DNA of 64,000 bases, from positions 2,998,126 to 3,062,125 of the forward strand of contig BSYO01000036.1 in assembly GCA_033239525.1 (NCBI GenBank), read 5' to 3'. Each line of letters opens with the position of its first letter. Positions within the stretch are counted from its first letter, which is position 1. This document shows, in pieces, positions 35,309-48,535 of the stretch. The notes below the pieces were generated by a model. It was not told where the DNA came from. It did not search any database and was given only the letters and a program-made list of their open reading frames with translations. The stretch is from Nepenthes gracilis (lineage: Eukaryota > Streptophyta > Magnoliopsida > Caryophyllales > Nepenthaceae). The translations under genes were made by a program, and so were the position numbers.

Positions 35309-36939
35309 ATGAGGCCAAGCTTTTCTGTGGTGCTTGCTACAATCTTAGTAGCCGCCACCACTGCCGGAGTCTGCAGTGCCGGGGTGGAGCTCAGCCCTGA
35401 ACTCAACGAGTCATCTTACCTTCTGAGCTGCCCTTCTGCTGAGCAGATTGTGAAGGAAGTCACCCAAGCTGCTGTTCAGAGGAACCCTGCTGTGGCCCCT
35501 AAGCTACTCAGATTACATTTTCATGACTGTTTTGTTAGGGTATCTCATTTTACAGAAACTTTTTATTTCTATTTTTTCCTCTCTCTCTTTTATCTTTTCC
35601 CTCTTATCGAGTCACATGTATGATCATTTGATACAGTTGAGGTCTTCTTAGATTTATTTAATGTAGACTAAAGACTTAGACTTCTCTAAAATGACTAAGA
35701 ATATAATATGAGAGAATAAATCTTTGCTTAGCTGAAATTCGATGCTACTAATACTCATTAAAATTCATATTACATCTAACTTTATATTTCAGGGTTGCGA
35801 TGGATCAATTCTGCTGAACTCAACTCCTGGAAATAAAGCTGAGAAGGATGCCCCACCGAGTTTAACTCTAGGAGGATATGAAATCATTGATGAAATAAAA
35901 ACTAAGCTCGAAGAACGGTGCCCACAAGTTGTTTCATGTGCAGACATTGTCGCTCTAGCTGCTAGAGATGCCGTTTCCTTCCTAGTAAGATTATATATAT
36001 ATATATATATTTATACAATTCAACAAGCCAGACATATTATGAAAGTATATATCTTGGATGACTGTGATATTTTTACGCATGACAATAACATGCATGCATG
36101 TCAATGGTGTTTGCAGCATGGGAGTTATTCTCTGTGGCCAGTGCCCACTGGAAGGAAGGATGGAAGAATTTCGAGAGCCGAGGAGGCTGTAGCTAATATA
36201 CCATCACCCTTCTCAGATTTTGCCACTCTACGGCGCCGTTTTCAAAGTAAAGGCCTTGATGTTGTTGATCTTGTTGCTCTCTCAGGTAATCCATGATCAG
36301 TGACAAAGCAGCAAGGGCTGCCCTACATTTTGATTAGTGATATAAGTCGATCTCTAGCTTATTGTTTTAAATTAAATAATTAATTTAAATTTATCTTGTT
36401 ATAAATCAATAATAGAACTATATCTAGAAGTGTTAATTTTTCCATGTTAAGTTTATAAAATTATTTTATCACAGACCCCATGAAAAAATCCTAGATTAAC
36501 TCCTACTAGCAAGAGTGCAATTTAACATATAAATATTTATGCAGGTGCGCATACTATAGGGGTAAGCCACTGCGAGTCCTTTGCCAAGAGGCTTTACAAC
36601 TTCACTGGCAAAGGAGACGCAGATCCTTCCCTTGATAAAAGATATGCAGATTTCCTCAGGAGAAAATGCCCTCCAAAATTCAACAATGGTGTCACTGTGG
36701 AGATGGACCCAAACAGCTCCTTATCCTTCGACAGCCATTACTATCAAGTGGTGGAGCAGCATATGGGCCTCTTTCGGTCCGACGCTGCCCTCCTGGAGGA
36801 CTCGACTTCGGCTTGGCTCGTCGATTTTATGCGAAATGACGATGTTTTCTTGGCTAAGTTCGCCCATTCTGTGGTGAAGATGGGGAGAATTGCTGGAGAT
36901 GGAGTGGAAATCAGGAAACATTGCTGGGTTGTCAACTAA
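35309..36939 (+). CDS. Class III peroxidase, complete four-exon gene
   Basis: Secreted heme peroxidase (EC 1.11.1.7), which uses H2O2 to oxidise phenolics in the cell wall. Exons: 35309-35539, 35793-35984, 36117-36285, 36545-36939 (987 nt, 328 residues, usual for the family); all introns are GT-AG. The signal peptide is about residues 1-24 (VVLATILVAATTAGVCSAG). The distal site is LRLHFHDCFVRGCDGSILL (catalytic Arg and His, Ca-binding Asp). The structural motif VSCADIVALAARD and the proximal heme ligand His in LSGAHTIG follow. The C-terminus has FDSHYYQVV, FLAKFAHSVVKMG and EIRKHC. Cysteines sit at the conserved places. The four-exon structure is the classic one for this family. A (TA)n run lies in intron 2. 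A possible polyadenylation signal, AATAAA, lies about 100 bp after the stop. I saw no frameshift. Confidence 0.95.
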
Positions 36940-37039
36940 CTAGTGATCACAAATCTCTATTTTGTTGTGCCATGTGAATTATCATGGTTGATGTTGGCCT
37001 TGTTTATTTGTTTGTTTGTTTTGGCCTTTGTTCTTCTTC

Positions 37040-37055
37040 AAATTCAATAAATTCT
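37040..37055 (+). terminator. Possible polyadenylation signal
   Basis: ATTCAATAAATTC about 105 bp after the peroxidase stop, following a T/G-rich stretch; a plausible plant near-upstream element. Confidence 0.5.
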
Positions 37056-37689
37056 TTGCAATATGTTCTTACATTGTTTTTAAGTCATGGAAGGACCTAA
37101 ATTATTATAACAAATTTTGTACAATGAATTGAAATTTTAGTTAAGATTTTTTTCTCAGAGGGAAAATAATCTTGCTATTTGATTAGTGTACAAGTTAAAA
37201 ATTACTATTCATAGGACACTGCTGTATAAATAAAAAAATAAAAAAACACATACACCATGTGCTTGTTTATTCTTGTTTCCCATGAAAAAAAATCTTGTTG
37301 ACCAATTAGAAATTTTATATTAGACTAATAGATAGGCTATCACACTTGCTGACTTATGGCTTAAAGTATATGTTATAATATTAGCCTTCCCCTATTGATA
37401 TTAGATTCTATAGTTGTAGTCTTTTAGTTGGTTCAACTATTGTCTTTATCTCATATTAAATTTTTTTGGGAGAATAAATATTTAAATCTCTTATAGTTTA
37501 AGTATATCACAAATTTTTCTATGTATAAACAACGCTTCTACATTTGGAATGTAAAGATGATAGCTGCTAATTCTAAATCATAGGTAACATAATTCTATCC
37601 ATAAATTTTAAATAGCCCTAATTCATAGGCAGTAACTTTTCCATATTACATTCATATACAACCCGACCTTCTCTTAAACATATCACAAT

Positions 37690-38340
37690 AAATCACGTAA
37701 CCTTTGGATCGCTCCAAATTAGCTAGAATTGGTGCTGTCATTAGGCGATTCTTCTATTTCTGAAAATTTATTTTGTACTCTTTATTCCAAATAAAATGCT
37801 ACCTTCTTTTGTATTAGGCAGGTCAACATTACCATAATTTTTAAAATTTTTCCCACAAATATTCTACAGAATCTAACAAAACCAAGAAAATTTCATACTT
37901 CTATTATATTCATTGGTCAGCCCCAACTTATAATCATTTCAATCTTCTTTGGATCAAGTAAAATATCTTTTGTTGATATTATGCAGTCTAAAAAAATCAC
38001 TTTTCGTAACACAAAATTTACACTTCTTCAACTTGATATATAATCGTCTTTCTCTAAATATTTATGAACTAATCCTTCAATGGACTTTATGCTCTTCACA
38101 ACACCTCGAATAAATCATCATTAAGTCATCATTGCCAACTACACTATACATGTATGAGCTTTAAATTTTGTTAGTAACCTTATTGAAGTACCAATTTTAG
38201 AAGATAAAATGACCTACGATCATGAACAACAACTTCAGTACAAATGAAAATAGGGGAAGCTATTCAGAAGATGTACAAAAATTGCCCAAAAAAAGAAGGT
38301 TTTCGAATGAATTTCAAATAAACACATGTTAGATCAATCT
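37690..38340 (-). pseudogene. Decayed Gypsy reverse transcriptase/RNase H fragment
   Basis: The minus strand translates in broken frames to recognisable RT-end pieces: an SLxxKKCxFxxxEVxFLG-like stretch (about 37975-38050), then KIEMIISWG...EVxNFLGFVRFCRIF (about 37830-37950), then a QKKVAFYLE...NKFSEI remnant of the tether to RNase H (about 37740-37800). There are many stops. No LTRs could be attached. Confidence 0.6.
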
Positions 38341-38349
38341 TTATGCTTG

Positions 38350-39060
38350 TTTTTTATATAAAATAATATCTAAATACTAGATAATCTTTCTTTTTATTGG
38401 AGGCTCTAGAGTCTGATTTTGTTTGTCAAAAAAAAAAAAAAAAATTGCATGTTTGCAAATACCCATTTGTATTTATGAGGATAGAATATAGTTTTAAGAA
38501 AAGTGATATTGACAGTAAATAAATTGGATTTAGTTCATGTTTGGTATGACCTTTAAAATAATTTTTTTTTTTTAGAAAAGGTTCAAATTAGACAATTTTA
38601 AAAATCCCATGCGAATTAAGAAAATCAAGGGTTTAAGTGGGTTTATTTTTTTTCAATAAAGTGGCATTATTCACCATATATGGGCTAATTTTTTAAGTTC
38701 TGATTTTTACCATTCTTTATTTAAAAAAAATTGGCATAACTCTTTTTCTATATTGATACTACAACGTATGAAAAAGCTGACAAGTTAACAGCGTTTTTGT
38801 GACTTATGTCAGTGAAATTCAACTGCTGGCATGACTTCCTGTTTTGCAGTGATTAGTATATAATATATAATGTTTGCTTACCAAAAGAAATGGAAAAAAA
38901 AAAAACCAAATTGGTGTTATTTAAACTCGACGACAACTCAAGTGCAAACGAGTAATGATTGTGAGTACCAATTCTTCCTAATGCATGCGAGGTTTGTAGC
39001 TAATCATGTTGAGGTTTGATCAAAACATACACAATTCGACATAGTGTAATAAAATTTAAA
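38350..39060. other. A+T-rich, no gene seen
   Basis: No supported feature beyond homopolymer runs. Confidence 0.5.
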
Positions 39061-39099
39061 TTTATGTTAAATATTAATCACTAAACTTATAAGATAAGA

Positions 39100-39370
39100 A
39101 ATACAATAATGTATAATATTTTTAATATGAAAAATTATTTTCAACCAATTGAAAATCATAAGATAATTTTCGAACAAATTCACTATAATAATAATATCAG
39201 TTATAAATAACTGCCTCTGAAGTTCCTTCACTATAATCTCGAGTAAAAAATGATTAATTATAAACCTTTCAATACACCCAATAACTAATATGAGAAAGTA
39301 CAATGAAAAATAAAAATAATCAAATAAAATATGTCCTAAAAAATTATTCTAGAATAACATACCCGACATT
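39100..39370. repeat. Dispersed repeat, copy 1 (pairs with 44070-44325)
   Basis: Shares an ordered block with 44070-44325 in the same orientation: TTTTAATNTNAAAAA, AATTCACNATAATAATAATATC, GTAAANAATGNTTAATTA, ACACNCNNTAACT, ATATACCCGA-like end. About 80% identity over roughly 250 bp by eye. Probably part of an LTR. Confidence 0.6.
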
Positions 39371-39399
39371 AATAAAAAATAAAACTCAAATCGAACCAC

Positions 39400-40620
39400 A
39401 ATAGGATACCGAACATCTCCATCTTCTCTCTTTTTCTCTTCTTTCTCTCCATGCAGTGTTTCTTGTGTGAAAAGTGATTTCACATTATCCTAAAATAGTA
39501 TCAACTACAACTTTATATCAGAAGCGGCACTTGAGTGCCCATCGTGCACGCATTATATGCAAGCGCCACTAGAATTAGCGCACAAGGGCCCCTCGAGAGT
39601 GTCTCCCTATTTTAGAATCGGCACTCATGCGTACAACAGACACTTGTCACGCGCCACTTTACTAATCTTTAACCAATCTTAGGCCAACCCTCACATGAAT
39701 ATCGTGCTACCCTTTAATATCATTTGCCGCTTGATTGATTCCCGACCAACCTTCAATCGATCCTCGCATAAATATCGCACGACTATCCAATAATTATCCG
39801 TTTGTTATAATATTCATAAGAATGTGATCAAAGCCCAGTAAATCAATGTTTCACAATGCCAATTTTCTTGATTGAGCCTTCTTAATGACCCTTTAGTTAT
39901 GTCCTATGAGTGGATAGATCCACATATAAATACCCAAATCCAAATATCATAATGGAGCGAATAACTGACAGATACAAGTCTAAACGGCTATAATGGGGCT
40001 GCCTTGCCTAAACAAGCAAGTTGTCAAACCAAGACCCTAAGAACAGTCCTACCATAGTAGGCGGATCACTAGATGGCGAATGGTAGACAATTGGTTAAAC
40101 AGAAATACTTACATAGGACCATCATTTTAAAATAGACAAATTGTTAAAAGGTCAATCCAAAAATCATACTATCAGGATAGGTGGATTATCGGATGGCAAA
40201 AGAAAAAAGATCAATCAAACAAACAAATATCCACGTAGAATGAGACTCATTGAATGTGGCAACAATCTGCCAAATGGTTACTGTTATCAAAGGTTAACAA
40301 TATCAATGCCAATTGACATGTATATTACTAACCTATGTAACAAGCTATTTAATAGCATCGGCTATAATAAATTGACAGGTTATTATCAAGGTCATCATTG
40401 TAACCTATAAATACTCTATTTATTTAAGAACGATTCAAAAGGTTAAGTAAACGACAAAATAATGAATCAACTAAGTAATTAAGAGACAATAATTATTCAA
40501 TAATTGCATTAAGGGTGAGAAAAGTCATTAAATTCATCATCAACAATAGCCTCAATAGCTCTATAAATATAAATTCATTAGCACAGGAGGGGCAATTGCA
40601 TTCTCCACAACAAATAGTCA
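39400..40620. mobile_element. Decayed LTR-like sequence
   Basis: 39420-39670 has a CT-rich tract followed by GGCACTTGAGTGCCC and GCGCC-type words, like the LTR at 32545-34679 read on the minus strand. 40000-40230 contains a degenerate direct repeat (ATAGTAGGCGGATCACTAGATGGC / AGGATAGGTGGATTATCGGATGGC). CCTATAAATACTC at about 40405 resembles the TATA box of the Tat LTRs in plus orientation. Probably two overlapping remnants. Confidence 0.4.
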
Positions 40621-41047
40621 CAAGTACTGCAATTAAGACAATCATCTTAGCTACATATATATAGTGCATCATTTTGGCAATCAAACTTCTAATATCCTAT
40701 ATTTCTTTATGATTTGAAGCTTGTCTTTCATATACCTGACTCTCTAAGTAAAATTTCCAAAGACATGTTCAAATTCTTCAAAAACCTTATCTACTTTATC
40801 TATCTTACTCGCTTTGTAACTTAATTAGTGTGATTCAGATTTGTGTATCATAAATAAATCAATAAGTAAGTCCTGTTCATTAGATATTTTATTTTGATTT
40901 GTTATATGCATAATTCGGGTTATCATGATTCAAGAGCCTGACCACTGAATCTCAATCATGGTGGGATTTAAAAAAATACAAGCTAAGTAGGAGAAAAACT
41001 GCATACTCCAAAATATATACGTTCATTTTGAGGTTAGTGGATCTAAA

Positions 41048-41250
41048 TAATCCAACCGCTGTGATCGTGCTGGGATGTACTTGCACATCCCCTTGATTCA
41101 CTGAAGCAAAAGATCATGCCATTAGCTGCAGAGAGTTCTGCCTAATTTCCAATTACTTTAATAATATTTTACATTGGACAGAATTTTCATAATATTAAAG
41201 AATGAACCACACTCGCCGTTTTGAAGATGATACAATGCCTATGTAAAGCT
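41048..41250 (+). promoter_or_regulatory. Conserved peroxidase promoter, copy 2
   Basis: Same ordered blocks as 34990-35205. The TATA box is altered (TATGTAAAG instead of TATATAAAG). It joins coding sequence only about 15 bp later, so the 5' leader and first codons are deleted. Confidence 0.8.
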
Positions 41251-42315
41251 CCCATGTCTCCGTGGTGCTTGTTACAGTCTTATTAGCCACCACAGCAGCC
41301 AGAATTTGCGGTACCGAGCAGGAGCTCGACCTCAATCTCAGCCTGTCGTCGCAGCCCCTCAGTTGCCCTTGGGTTGAGCAAATTGTGACGGCTGTAACCC
41401 GCCAGGCTGCTCAGAGGAACCCTGCTTTGGCTGCTAAGCCACTCAGACTGCATTTTCATGACTGTTTTATTAAGGTAAAGATTGCCAACTCATACGATCA
41501 TTTCATACAGTTTTCTCTAAGATTGAAGTTTCACACTACTTGTGAAGAAAGACATTACCTTCTCTAAAATTATTAAGAAATAAAATATAAAGAATAGGCG
41601 TCACTTACTTGAAATTTGATGCTAATAATACTTAGTCATTGAAATTATATACACATAATATTTTAACTTATATTTTAAGATTGTGATGAATCAATTCTGT
41701 TGAACTCGACCGATGAAAATAAGACTGTGAATGATGCCCCACGGAATTTACCTCTAGGAGGGCTTGAAGTCATTGATGAGACAAAAACTAAGCTCAAACA
41801 ATGATGCCCACTTGTTGTTTTATGATAATTTTTATAAAATTACTTAATGATTTGTGCCATGAAAAAATTTTTGGATCAATTCCTAACAAGAGTGCAAATT
41901 AACGTATAAATATTTATGTAGGAGCGCATGCAATAGGCATAAGCCATTGCGAGTCCTTTGCCAACAAGCTATACAACTACACCAGAAAAAGAGGTGATGA
42001 TCCTACCCTTGATCAAAATATGCAGATTTCCTCAGGACGATTTGCCCTCCAAAATTCAACACTGATACCATGGTGGAGATGGACCCAAACAGCTCTTTAT
42101 CCGTCAACAGCCATTACTACCAAGTCATGGGGCAGCAAATGGGTCTCTTTTGATCCGATGTTGCCTTTCTCCAGGACTTGATTTCAGCCTAGCTTGTCAG
42201 CCTCAGATGAAATGAAGATGTTTTCTTAGAAAAGTTTGCCCATTCGATGGTAAAGATTTGGTGAATTGTTGGAGAAGGTGGAGAAATCAGGAAGCAATGC
42301 AGATTTGTCAACTAG
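41251..42315 (+). pseudogene. Class III peroxidase pseudogene
   Basis: A decayed relative of the gene at 35309-36939. Exon 1 (about 41257-41474) keeps the signal-peptide core and LRLHFHDCFIK with donor AAG|GTAAAG but has no in-frame ATG. Exon 2 (from about 41679) reads DCDESILLNST where GCDGS is expected, has a damaged acceptor, and stops at LKQ-TGA. Exon 3 is missing. Exon 4 (41922-42315) keeps GAHAIGISHCESFANKLYN, then shifts and gains stops, ending at TAG 42313-42315. An LTR starts two bases after this stop. Losses are too many for a working enzyme. Confidence 0.93.
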
Positions 42316-42317
42316 CT

Positions 42318-42872
42318 TGTTACATGCATCATCAAACATCCTCAAAAACATAGCCATCGTGTCAACCGATTACTACCAAATAAAGAAGTGCCCGGAGCAA
42401 CCTCCCTCATATTTGGAGATTACATTTAATTTAGGGATTACAACTGAATTCAGTTACACTTCCCCTACACATGCTTCCCTTTATTTTTTTGTTTATTTTC
42501 ATAGGGGTAATATCTCTTTGTTTATTTTATGTTTGTTAAAGTATATTCCTTTTATTATACGTGGATTGCCCAAACACTGTATAAGAAAGCGTTCTTAGGT
42601 ATTGATATGGAAGAAGATATTTCCTTTCCTGCATTCTACTGTTCTCTCATCTTGTTACTCTCTACCCACTTTGTTCACCCTGTCTCTCTCTCGAAACCCT
42701 CTCTTTGTCTCACACCTCTCCCCTTTCTCCTCTTTCTCTACCTTTATCTTCCCTCTGTCTCACTCTTTTCCCTTTATTTCTCATCTGCTGAACTCCCCCT
42801 TCCCTGTCTTCTTCTCTGATTTCGTCTACTATAGTCATTCACAGGTGCCGACGCCGATGAATCCTGCGTCAG
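42318..42872 (+). repeat. LTR (5') of the chimera-bearing retroelement
   Basis: About 555 bp from TGTTACATGCATCA to ...CTGCGTCA. An inverted copy lies at 48595-49147 (TGTTACGTGTATCA ... TTGCATCA). It contains CTGTATAAGAAA (about 42577) and a long pyrimidine tract (42630-42830). It inserts directly behind the peroxidase stop (TAGCT|TGTTAC). The TG...CA ends and near-equal lengths support an LTR. Confidence 0.72.
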
Positions 42873-43985
42873 TGGTACTTTCATTGAGACCAGATAGAGA
42901 ACATAGCGCTGACGACTAAGGAACAAGCACTCGACGCACTCGAAGCTTCTATCGCTGAGCTTGCCATCACAATGAAGGACTTCCGACGGGCTACCGACAA
43001 ACTCGTCGCAAACACTTTCTCCATGGCTTCCACCACGGCATAAATTCAGTCTTCCATGACTGAAATCCAACAATCATTCACCAGACTTGAGCGAAATACT
43101 CTCTTGCCAGCGACTCCTTCATCATTCATGGCTTCTCCAACAGTTGTTGTCCATCCTCCCGCGTTGCCTTCAACCACCGATTTGTTCATGACGCCATTAA
43201 GCGAGCTCCCACAACCGTTTGGCAACATACAGCAAGAATTGTCATCCTTACTTCCACAACCAAGCATCTTCAACACTTCATTGCTGACATCCTTTCATTA
43301 CTCAACAACATCAAAGCAAAACCCTAGCTTATCAGCGATGTCGAAGGAGTTAAAGGAGTGAAAGGCGACCGAACCGTAACATGCATCAAGTATAACCTCT
43401 AAAACTCTCACCATTGAACAAATTCCAAAATCCCTCACTGAAAGTTTCCATCCCTTATCTCAAGTCGAGAAACAACCGCTACAATCCATCAATCCACCGT
43501 TGCTTCCAACCACCACCGCATTCAGTACATTTTCGACCATGATTCCTCAACCGCATCCGCAAATTCCAAACCAAACCTCACTCAAAACACTACCATCTCT
43601 ACCAGACGCCAGAACCACTTTTCATCTTCCTTTAACCCAACCCGAAATCGCTTCATTCGTTGTGTCCATACAACCACATGCTACTCAAATCGCCACCTCC
43701 GTTTCCACCACATAATAGATTCGGCACTTCCTTGCCGACATCCTTCCTAAAGTGACCCAAATTGACCAACAATCCTTTGTTTTTCTTTGCTACCAACTCC
43801 CTTATCACTTCCCATTTTCACATTTGATATTTTACCTCAACCTCCATCGCAAACCCCACCCCTCTTTCCACATGCCTCCTCGTCTAAATCCGAGAAGGAA
43901 AACGGCAGTGCTGTACTCGAAAAATCCTTACCCGAAGAGATGCTCACCACACTCGGATGCTAAAGTGTTTAGATTCGACTAGAAC
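42873..43985 (+). pseudogene. Degenerate gag-like sequence
   Basis: Less A+T-rich than its surroundings, with open stretches in several frames: KEQALDALEASIAELAITMK followed by a stop; a Thr/Ser/Pro-rich run with SFTRLERNTLLPATPSSF (from about 43056); further Pro/Thr/Gln-rich frames to about 43980. The coiled-coil start resembles N-termini of some Gypsy gag proteins, but no core gag motif or zinc knuckle was seen. Position right after the LTR supports gag or leader DNA. Unrecognised captured DNA is the alternative. Confidence 0.4.
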
Positions 43986-44069
43986 ATGTATGATTCTATG
44001 TAGTGGAACCAACTCAAACCCCTATGAAACGTTAACTATCAAACTCGTGAGTACAATGGATACAACAAT

Positions 44070-44325
44070 ATATAATGTTTGAACGTAGATCACCCTTTTT
44101 AATTTAAAAAACTATGAGATAAATTTTTAATAAATTCACAATAATAATAATATCGGTTACAAATAATTCCCTCAAAAATCCATTCACTACAATTTCAAGT
44201 AAAGAATGGTTAATTACAAACCCCTCAACACACCTAATAACTTACAATAAAAATATAATAAAAAATAAGAGTAATTAAATGAAATACGTTCTAAAAATTC
44301 ATTCTAAAACAATATACCCGATCTT
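44070..44325. repeat. Dispersed repeat, copy 2 (pairs with 39100-39370)
   Basis: Same block order as 39100-39370. It begins shortly after the gag-like sequence ends. Confidence 0.6.
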
Positions 44326-44589
44326 TTGTATTAAAAAATGAGTATACAACACACAAGGAAGCGAATCATCCTAAAAACTTCTATTCAAAACCTTATGGGG
44401 ATCATCATCATCTTGGTAATATCTCTACACACTTACAAGCTTTGACATTTGCACAACCTTAGTTATCATATCAGATGTATTATCACTCGACTTGATCTTT
44501 TCAAACTTTAACGACTTTGAATTAATAAGACTCTTTATCAAATGGTATTTCATATTAATGCACTTTGATATGAAACAAATGATGAGTTC

Positions 44590-45100
44590 TTATAATGATA
44601 AATAGCACTTTAATTATCACAAAATATTATATACTAGTCTTAATTGAAGTCAAGTTTTGAATGAACTTTTTTATCCATAATATTTCATTACTTTCTTTTG
44701 TCACTACAATAAACTCAATTATGATGGTAGAAAGTGCATGCACGTTTGTAGTTTTAACTACCAAGATATAGCTTCTTATGAAAATATGATCAAATATCTT
44801 GAGATAGACTTTCAAAAATCAATATATCATGCCATGTTAGTATCGGTATAACAAATAAAAATAAGCTTATTAGTATCAAAGTATAAACACATTATAGAAC
44901 CATCCCAAAAATACCTAAGATTTAGCTTCACATTGGTCAAATGATCCTTTTAGAGATTGTATAGGAATTATCTAACTATTCTAACTATATGAACAATATT
45001 TAGCATTATATTCGGCACAGAACATATCAAGTTACCCACATTTGAACATAGAAACTCAATTCATCTTTGCTTCTCTTCTCTTATAGAAGTGCTTTGTTAC
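44590..45100 (-). pseudogene. Decayed Copia RNase H (pol C-terminus)
   Basis: The minus strand reads, with stops, through the end of a Copia pol: a YTDTNMA...KSISRYLIIFS stretch (cf. YTDADMAGDxDxRKSTSGYxF), EAISWLLKLQ, then VHALSTIIIEFIVVTKESNE and ILWIKKFIQNL (cf. ALSTTEAEYxAxxEAxKExxWL). The longest piece, 44627-44815, is the final RNase H helix. Upstream pol sequence to about 45700 is too eroded to assign. Confidence 0.72.
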
Positions 45101-45837
45101 GTTCTTAACTTAAAATGATTGACGAGCTAAACACTAATCGATTTAGATTTCTCTGTATTTAACATTATAAGAATTTTTTTTTTAATATAACTTTCTTTAG
45201 ACATTTATAATTCTTTCTTTTTTTAGTATCAAAGAAGTTCTTATATAAAGTTTCACTTCGTTGATCCTAAGTCTTGCACAATAAAATACTTGCATAGTTG
45301 TTTCTTCAAGTCATCAATTTAGGTGGAATCTTATTTATAATATGCATATCATCCACATAACATAAAAAGGAAAACGAAGTATTCTTCCAAAAAACCTTAC
45401 ACAAATACACAATAATTCAAAATAGTTTTTTGGTAGTCTTGCTCCACTATAACTAATTCAAACTTATTAAATCATTGTATAGAGCTTGCTTTAACCCATA
45501 AAGACTCTTCTTTAAGCGGCATACTATGTATTCTTTTCTTTTACTTTAAATTTCTCTGCATGCTTCACGTAGATTATCTCTTAGGATCACTATGGAAGAA
45601 TGCTAACCACAAATCTAGTTGTTCCATCTTAAGGTTTAGGTTCTTGGCTAATATGAGAATAACTTAAATGTGAGACATCTTTTTCATATGGTCTATGATG
45701 TTGTGCATAAACTATCGAGAATTATATAGGATAGCTATAAAAAAATAAATAAGTATCCCTTTTCAAGAGTGGATGATTTGTTTGATCAATCATAAATAGT
45801 TCAAATATTCTTGAAGATCAATCTTCAATTGAGGTGT

Positions 45838-46080
45838 TGTCAGCTGAAAATTAAGAAGGATATAGTCAAGACAATCTTTTGAATGAGGTATGGCCAGTAC
45901 GAGTTGCTCATAATATCATTTGGGTTTAACTAACACCCTTACAATATTTATAAACTTAATAAATTCGATGTTTTAATCTTATTTGGATCAATTGTGGCAA
46001 TCTTTATTGATGATATATTATAATATTTGAAAAGTTAAGAGGAGCATAAAATGTATTTGAGAATTATTTTACAAACACTC
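45838..46080 (+). pseudogene. Decayed Gypsy reverse transcriptase fragment
   Basis: The plus strand translates to eroded RT: QLKIKKDIVKTIF, MRYGQYELLIISFGFN, then an IFIDDIL box at the catalytic YxDD site (V-F-I-D-D in Del-type elements), then EEHKMYLRIILQTLWEKQLY. Stops and the loss of the PFGLTNAP core show decay. It is opposite in strand to the neighbouring Copia remnant. Confidence 0.72.
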
Positions 46081-46099
46081 TGGGAAAAACAATTATATA

Positions 46100-47100
46100 C
46101 CAAGTTAAAGGGTCAGTAATAACCTTACCGATTAAGATTAAATACTAACTATTGGATTATAAATGTTTCCCTATAACCCAATCTATATACTATTATTTAT
46201 GACTTATAAGTAGGCCGACTATATATTATTTATTATAGATAAGATCAGATATCACTTTTTAAACCCATGAATATTATGTAATGACATTCATTTACAAATT
46301 AATATATTATGATGTATTTAAATATATTCAAATAATTCTCTATAATAGTTATTTTGACAAAAATAAAAACTCCACGCAAATAAATATATATACAGAAAAT
46401 AGGAAATACATAATCTTTTTCATTAAATTTTTAGACAAAAGGAACATGCAAAATTAATTTCTTAATAATATCAAAATTTCATGGAAACATGTATGGTTTA
46501 ATATATATAAGCCTTCAAAATCTCATTGAATAGAAGCAAATTTAATATGCATACAATATAATCTTAAAAAAATTAAAAAAAAAACCCACATATATGAATA
46601 TTTGAACAAAAAATAAAAATAAAGTTCTAAAAAATTTAGTAACAAATAAAAATATGTTTAAATGTATTTACCTTAACTTATTTTTACTAAAGATTGCTTG
46701 AAATTATTTCAAATTTACTTCCACCTTCTTTCTTGCTCTCTTCTCCTCTCTTGTCTCATTTTTTCTTTTCTCTATCTCTCAAAATTTTATAAAAAATGAG
46801 TTAAAAAGGATAAAAATTATTTAAATGGAATACTAGAACACATGTACTAATCATACATAGGTTATGAGTGAATGCTAATTTCAACTTGTGAATAGTTGTA
46901 CATTAGGCATGCATCTAATGCCAATTTTATCTCAAACAAGTTCATGCTTTACTCTTGTGCTTATCAAATGCCCTCCTAAATTACTCCATACTTAATTTTC
47001 TCAATCAAACTAAAGTTTTTCTTAAAAAAATTCACGTAATCATATTAAATCTTGATATCATAAATCATGTTAAGCATTAAGTTGTTAGATAGTCTTTCTT
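46100..47100 (-). repeat. LTR debris, family D copy 2
   Basis: 46670-47100 matches 27405-27900 in the same orientation. 46130-46270 (with TAGGCCGACTATATATTATTT) matches 62440-62520 in inverse orientation (ATAATATGTAGTCGGTCTA). Probably a minus-strand LTR with its CT-rich R region at 46720-46790. Confidence 0.5.
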
Positions 47101-47104
47101 TTGT

Positions 47105-48535
47105 CTAAAAAAGTCATTATAAAAAATTAATGTGATATATTTGGACATATCTTAGTTTGTTAATTTGTAAATAAAATTTATTATCTAACATCCAAAGGTT
47201 CAAAAAAATGGTATTTATTCTTATTTATAGGTTATAATAATAGTTAGCCTACCAAGGGTTTTCAATAATGACATATTGCCTGACTTATGAGGTAAAAATC
47301 TATAGTTCAATATTCAATATTTGACCCTAACTAGTGAGGTTTACTTATATTTGATTTTTACTTATTTTGTATTTTGTACATGATTATTTATATTTTGTTA
47401 TTCTTATATTTTTATCAATTATATTCACATACACATATAATATTACACTAAACTTTAGGTTCACTCGTTCCATATTTCGTCACTTTTTATATTAGTAGCC
47501 ATAGATCTCTTACAGTGTTATGAACATGTGAAGTTTGTTGAAGGACTTAATTAAAGATGTTTTATTGTATTTAGAATATGTTAAAATTATGGAACTTGTT
47601 ATATGATGGAACAATTGTATTTATAACCAATAAGCCTTAATTTGTAGTTTGATATGGTTGTCGTTGAATATTAACTTGTAGATGATTTTTCCTTATTCTT
47701 ATTCTTGGATGATTTGAGTGGGTTGCAGTAATTTAGACCCAAACTTCAAAGTTTTAGTCATATCAAGGAAAGTTGTGAATATTATTGAATTGTCCAATGT
47801 TTTGGTGCAAGGTCACAACCCAATATCAGATAAATGTGTATAAGGTCATTTATATTTATATTTTGTATTGGGGTCGTGATATATTTGTTCCTTATGTTCA
47901 TTTGAGAGAGAAGAGAAGCAGATATTTAACGAGGATTATTGATTTTACTTCTACTGTGCCGTATTTTAAATTTCAATAATTTGATAGTTATGATATTATT
48001 GAACCCCATTCATGATATCAAAAAAAATAAATATAGACTTATAGAGAAATTGGAAGAAAGGCATTAAGACAAGTTGTGAGATTAAGCCACTTATCATAAA
48101 GACAATTGGCTATTAAGAATTCAAATAAGTTGAATGTTAATTGCCAATGAGATATAATGATACTTTCATATTCTATTGCATTTCCATTAACAAAAAAAAA
48201 CCATGAATTTTTAAAGGAAAGCAAGATCATCCAATACCTAGAGATAGTGCTCACAAGTAAATAAAAAACTAATCATTAATTCGATTCTATCTATCTAAAA
48301 TTATATTATATAATATGGTGAAATTTTTTCTGAATAGTTGCATCTACTGAAAATATTTACCATTTTATTTTTATAGTGATTGATCGGTTGGTGATAGTAA
48401 TTGTAAGTTATATTAGTTTTAAAAACTGCCAAAAATAACACTGAAAAAAAACCAAGCAAGAATATGTTATTCATCTTTCATTTCACAACAAAATCAATCA
48501 TACACAAAATTTATCAAATTTTTAAAAGATCAAAG
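47105..48535. other. A+T-rich, no gene seen
   Basis: No coherent frame. Short open stretches have no family resemblance. Confidence 0.5.

Noticed and set aside
40141..40410. 89-codon plus-strand frame
   Set aside because: Lies in a degenerate direct repeat of an LTR-like stretch with no similarity to a protein family.
42529..42919. Serine/leucine/phenylalanine-rich open frames
   Set aside because: They are produced by the pyrimidine tract in the LTR at 42318-42872 and recur in its inverted copy.
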